In this document: positions 6,385-6,771 of the stretch, in pieces | Layout of the letters: every line of letters begins with the position of its first letter | Position numbering within the stretch: position 1 is the stretch's first letter | Source: Candidatus Sulfopaludibacter sp. SbA3 | GTDB lineage: Bacteria > Acidobacteriota > Terriglobia > 20CM-2-55-15 | Assembly: GCA_945861845.1 (NCBI GenBank) | Contig: CAMAWS010000180.1 | Span: 1 to 6,771, forward strand | DNA: 6,771 nt | Direction of reading: 5' to 3' | Made by a program: the position numbers and the translations under genes | Notes under the pieces: generated by a model | Told to the model about the DNA's origin: nothing | Databases searched by the model: none | What the model saw: only the letters and a program-made list of their open reading frames with translations

Positions 6385-6608
6385 TGAAGAAGGTGACATT
6401 GCGAGAATTCAAGCACGATAGCCGATACCAGCGCATGGCGCACGACGGTCATCCGGTTTTGGTGACGCATCGCGGAAAGCCATACTTCGTAGCGCTCCCC
6501 CCGGAAAAAGTGGGTACTTTCCTGGGTGCTGCGCGGGCCGGCGTGCCCCTCACATCGAGATTGCTGGACTCGGTTCTCTCCGAAAAAGAGTGGGATGCCT
6601 CGCGATGA
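6384..6608 (+). CDS. Phd/YefM-type antitoxin of a type II toxin-antitoxin pair
   Basis: 74 residues, MKKVTLREFKHD to SEKEWDASR, the usual length for this family. The N-terminal half matches the Phd/YefM DNA-binding fold: a T-x-R-E-F/F-K start, a short helix (RYQRMAHDG), then HPVLVTHRGKPYFVALPPE, the typical 'PVxVTxxGKPxxVxxPxE' strand pair. The C-terminal tail (SRLLDSVLSEKEWDASR) would be the flexible toxin-wrapping segment. Frame-compatible earlier starts exist at ATG 6375 (adds MSH) and farther upstream, but no Shine-Dalgarno supports them. The promoter -10 would overlap the 6375 start, so 6384 is preferred. Its TGA overlaps the toxin ATG (ATGA at 6605-6608), giving translational coupling. 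It probably neutralises the toxin and represses the operon. Confidence 0.88.
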   Translation: MKKVTLREFKHDSRYQRMAHDGHPVLVTHRGKPYFVALPPEKVGTFLGAARAGVPLTSRLLDSVLSEKEWDASR

Positions 6609-6771
6609 ATGTCCTGCTCGATACTGCGACGTGGATCAACGCCGTGAAGGAACCAGAGACGCTCCCGGCCAGGGCACTCGCCGTTCTGCGGGATGAAGCC
6701 AATAGCTTCTTTCTGTCGGATATCAGCCTCCTGGAGGCGTCCATACTGAGCCGGAACGGCAGAGTCGATTT
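6605..6771 (+). CDS. vapC: PIN-domain ribonuclease toxin, VapC type (3' end outside window)
   Basis: The first 55 residues are present. MNVLLDTATWINAV begins a PIN domain: LLDT supplies the first metal-binding acid, Asp6. After the segment ETLPARALAVLRDEANSFFLSDIS, the motif SLLEASIL supplies the second, Glu44. The NGRVD that follows resembles the K/N-G-R-(I/V) segment common in the Sll0205-like PIN subgroup. The later conserved acids lie beyond the window. PIN toxins cleave RNA, often tRNA or rRNA, with Mg2+ or Mn2+; the target here is unknown. The ATG overlaps the antitoxin stop by 4 nt, with no separate ribosome-binding site required, so toxin synthesis depends on antitoxin translation. 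Pairing of a PIN toxin with a Phd/YefM-type antitoxin is common. Confidence 0.88.
   Translation, partial: MNVLLDTATWINAVKEPETLPARALAVLRDEANSFFLSDISLLEASILSRNGRVD

Noticed and set aside
5990..6421. A 143-codon plus-strand frame in the intergenic gap
   Set aside because: It runs through the receptor's operator candidate and into the antitoxin gene in another frame, with no family resemblance and no start signal.

Overview
The window looks like a piece of an Acidobacteriota chromosome. This is inferred from content: a large Oar-like TonB-dependent receptor with an N-terminal carboxypeptidase-regulatory-like domain, the LPLNGRN plug motif and a C-terminus ending DPRIMQLALKYVF. That receptor class is heavily expanded in soil Acidobacteriota. 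Around it are secreted beta-propeller proteins. No rRNA, tRNA, IS element or CRISPR array is visible.

Layout. At the left edge (2-493, + strand) is the C-terminal part of an NHL-repeat propeller gene. A perfect 13-bp hairpin (494-526) fills most of the 37-bp gap to a convergent minus-strand transcription unit. Read 5' to 3' on the minus strand, that unit holds the 1089-aa receptor (5972-2703), a 24-nt gap, and then a secreted repeat protein starting at 2678. The repeat protein's frame is interrupted once, by an in-frame TGA at 1370-1368, and then stays open in the same frame to 531. The two halves carry the same ~45-50-residue propeller repeat, so this is best read as one 715-codon gene. A perfect hairpin follows the TGA (1345-1325), with its apical loop about 31 nt downstream. 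The encoded protein has exactly one other possible Cys/Sec position, Cys50. The TGA is therefore either a point mutation or assembly error, or a selenocysteine codon in an undescribed periplasmic propeller protein. This is the most interesting point in the window.

The 411-bp gap 5973-6383 holds an operator-like palindrome upstream of the receptor. At its right end are a good sigma-70-type promoter and a palindrome that overlaps the -10 element and the start codon of a toxin-antitoxin pair. The pair is a Phd/YefM-type antitoxin (6384-6608) overlapping by 4 nt the start of a PIN-domain (VapC-type) toxin that runs off the window. The -10 element lies 7 nt before the antitoxin ATG, so the mRNA may be leaderless.

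Working model (inference): the receptor imports an unknown ligand across the outer membrane, and the co-transcribed propeller acts with it in the cell envelope, perhaps in binding or processing. The toxin-antitoxin module is an independent, self-regulated accessory cassette.
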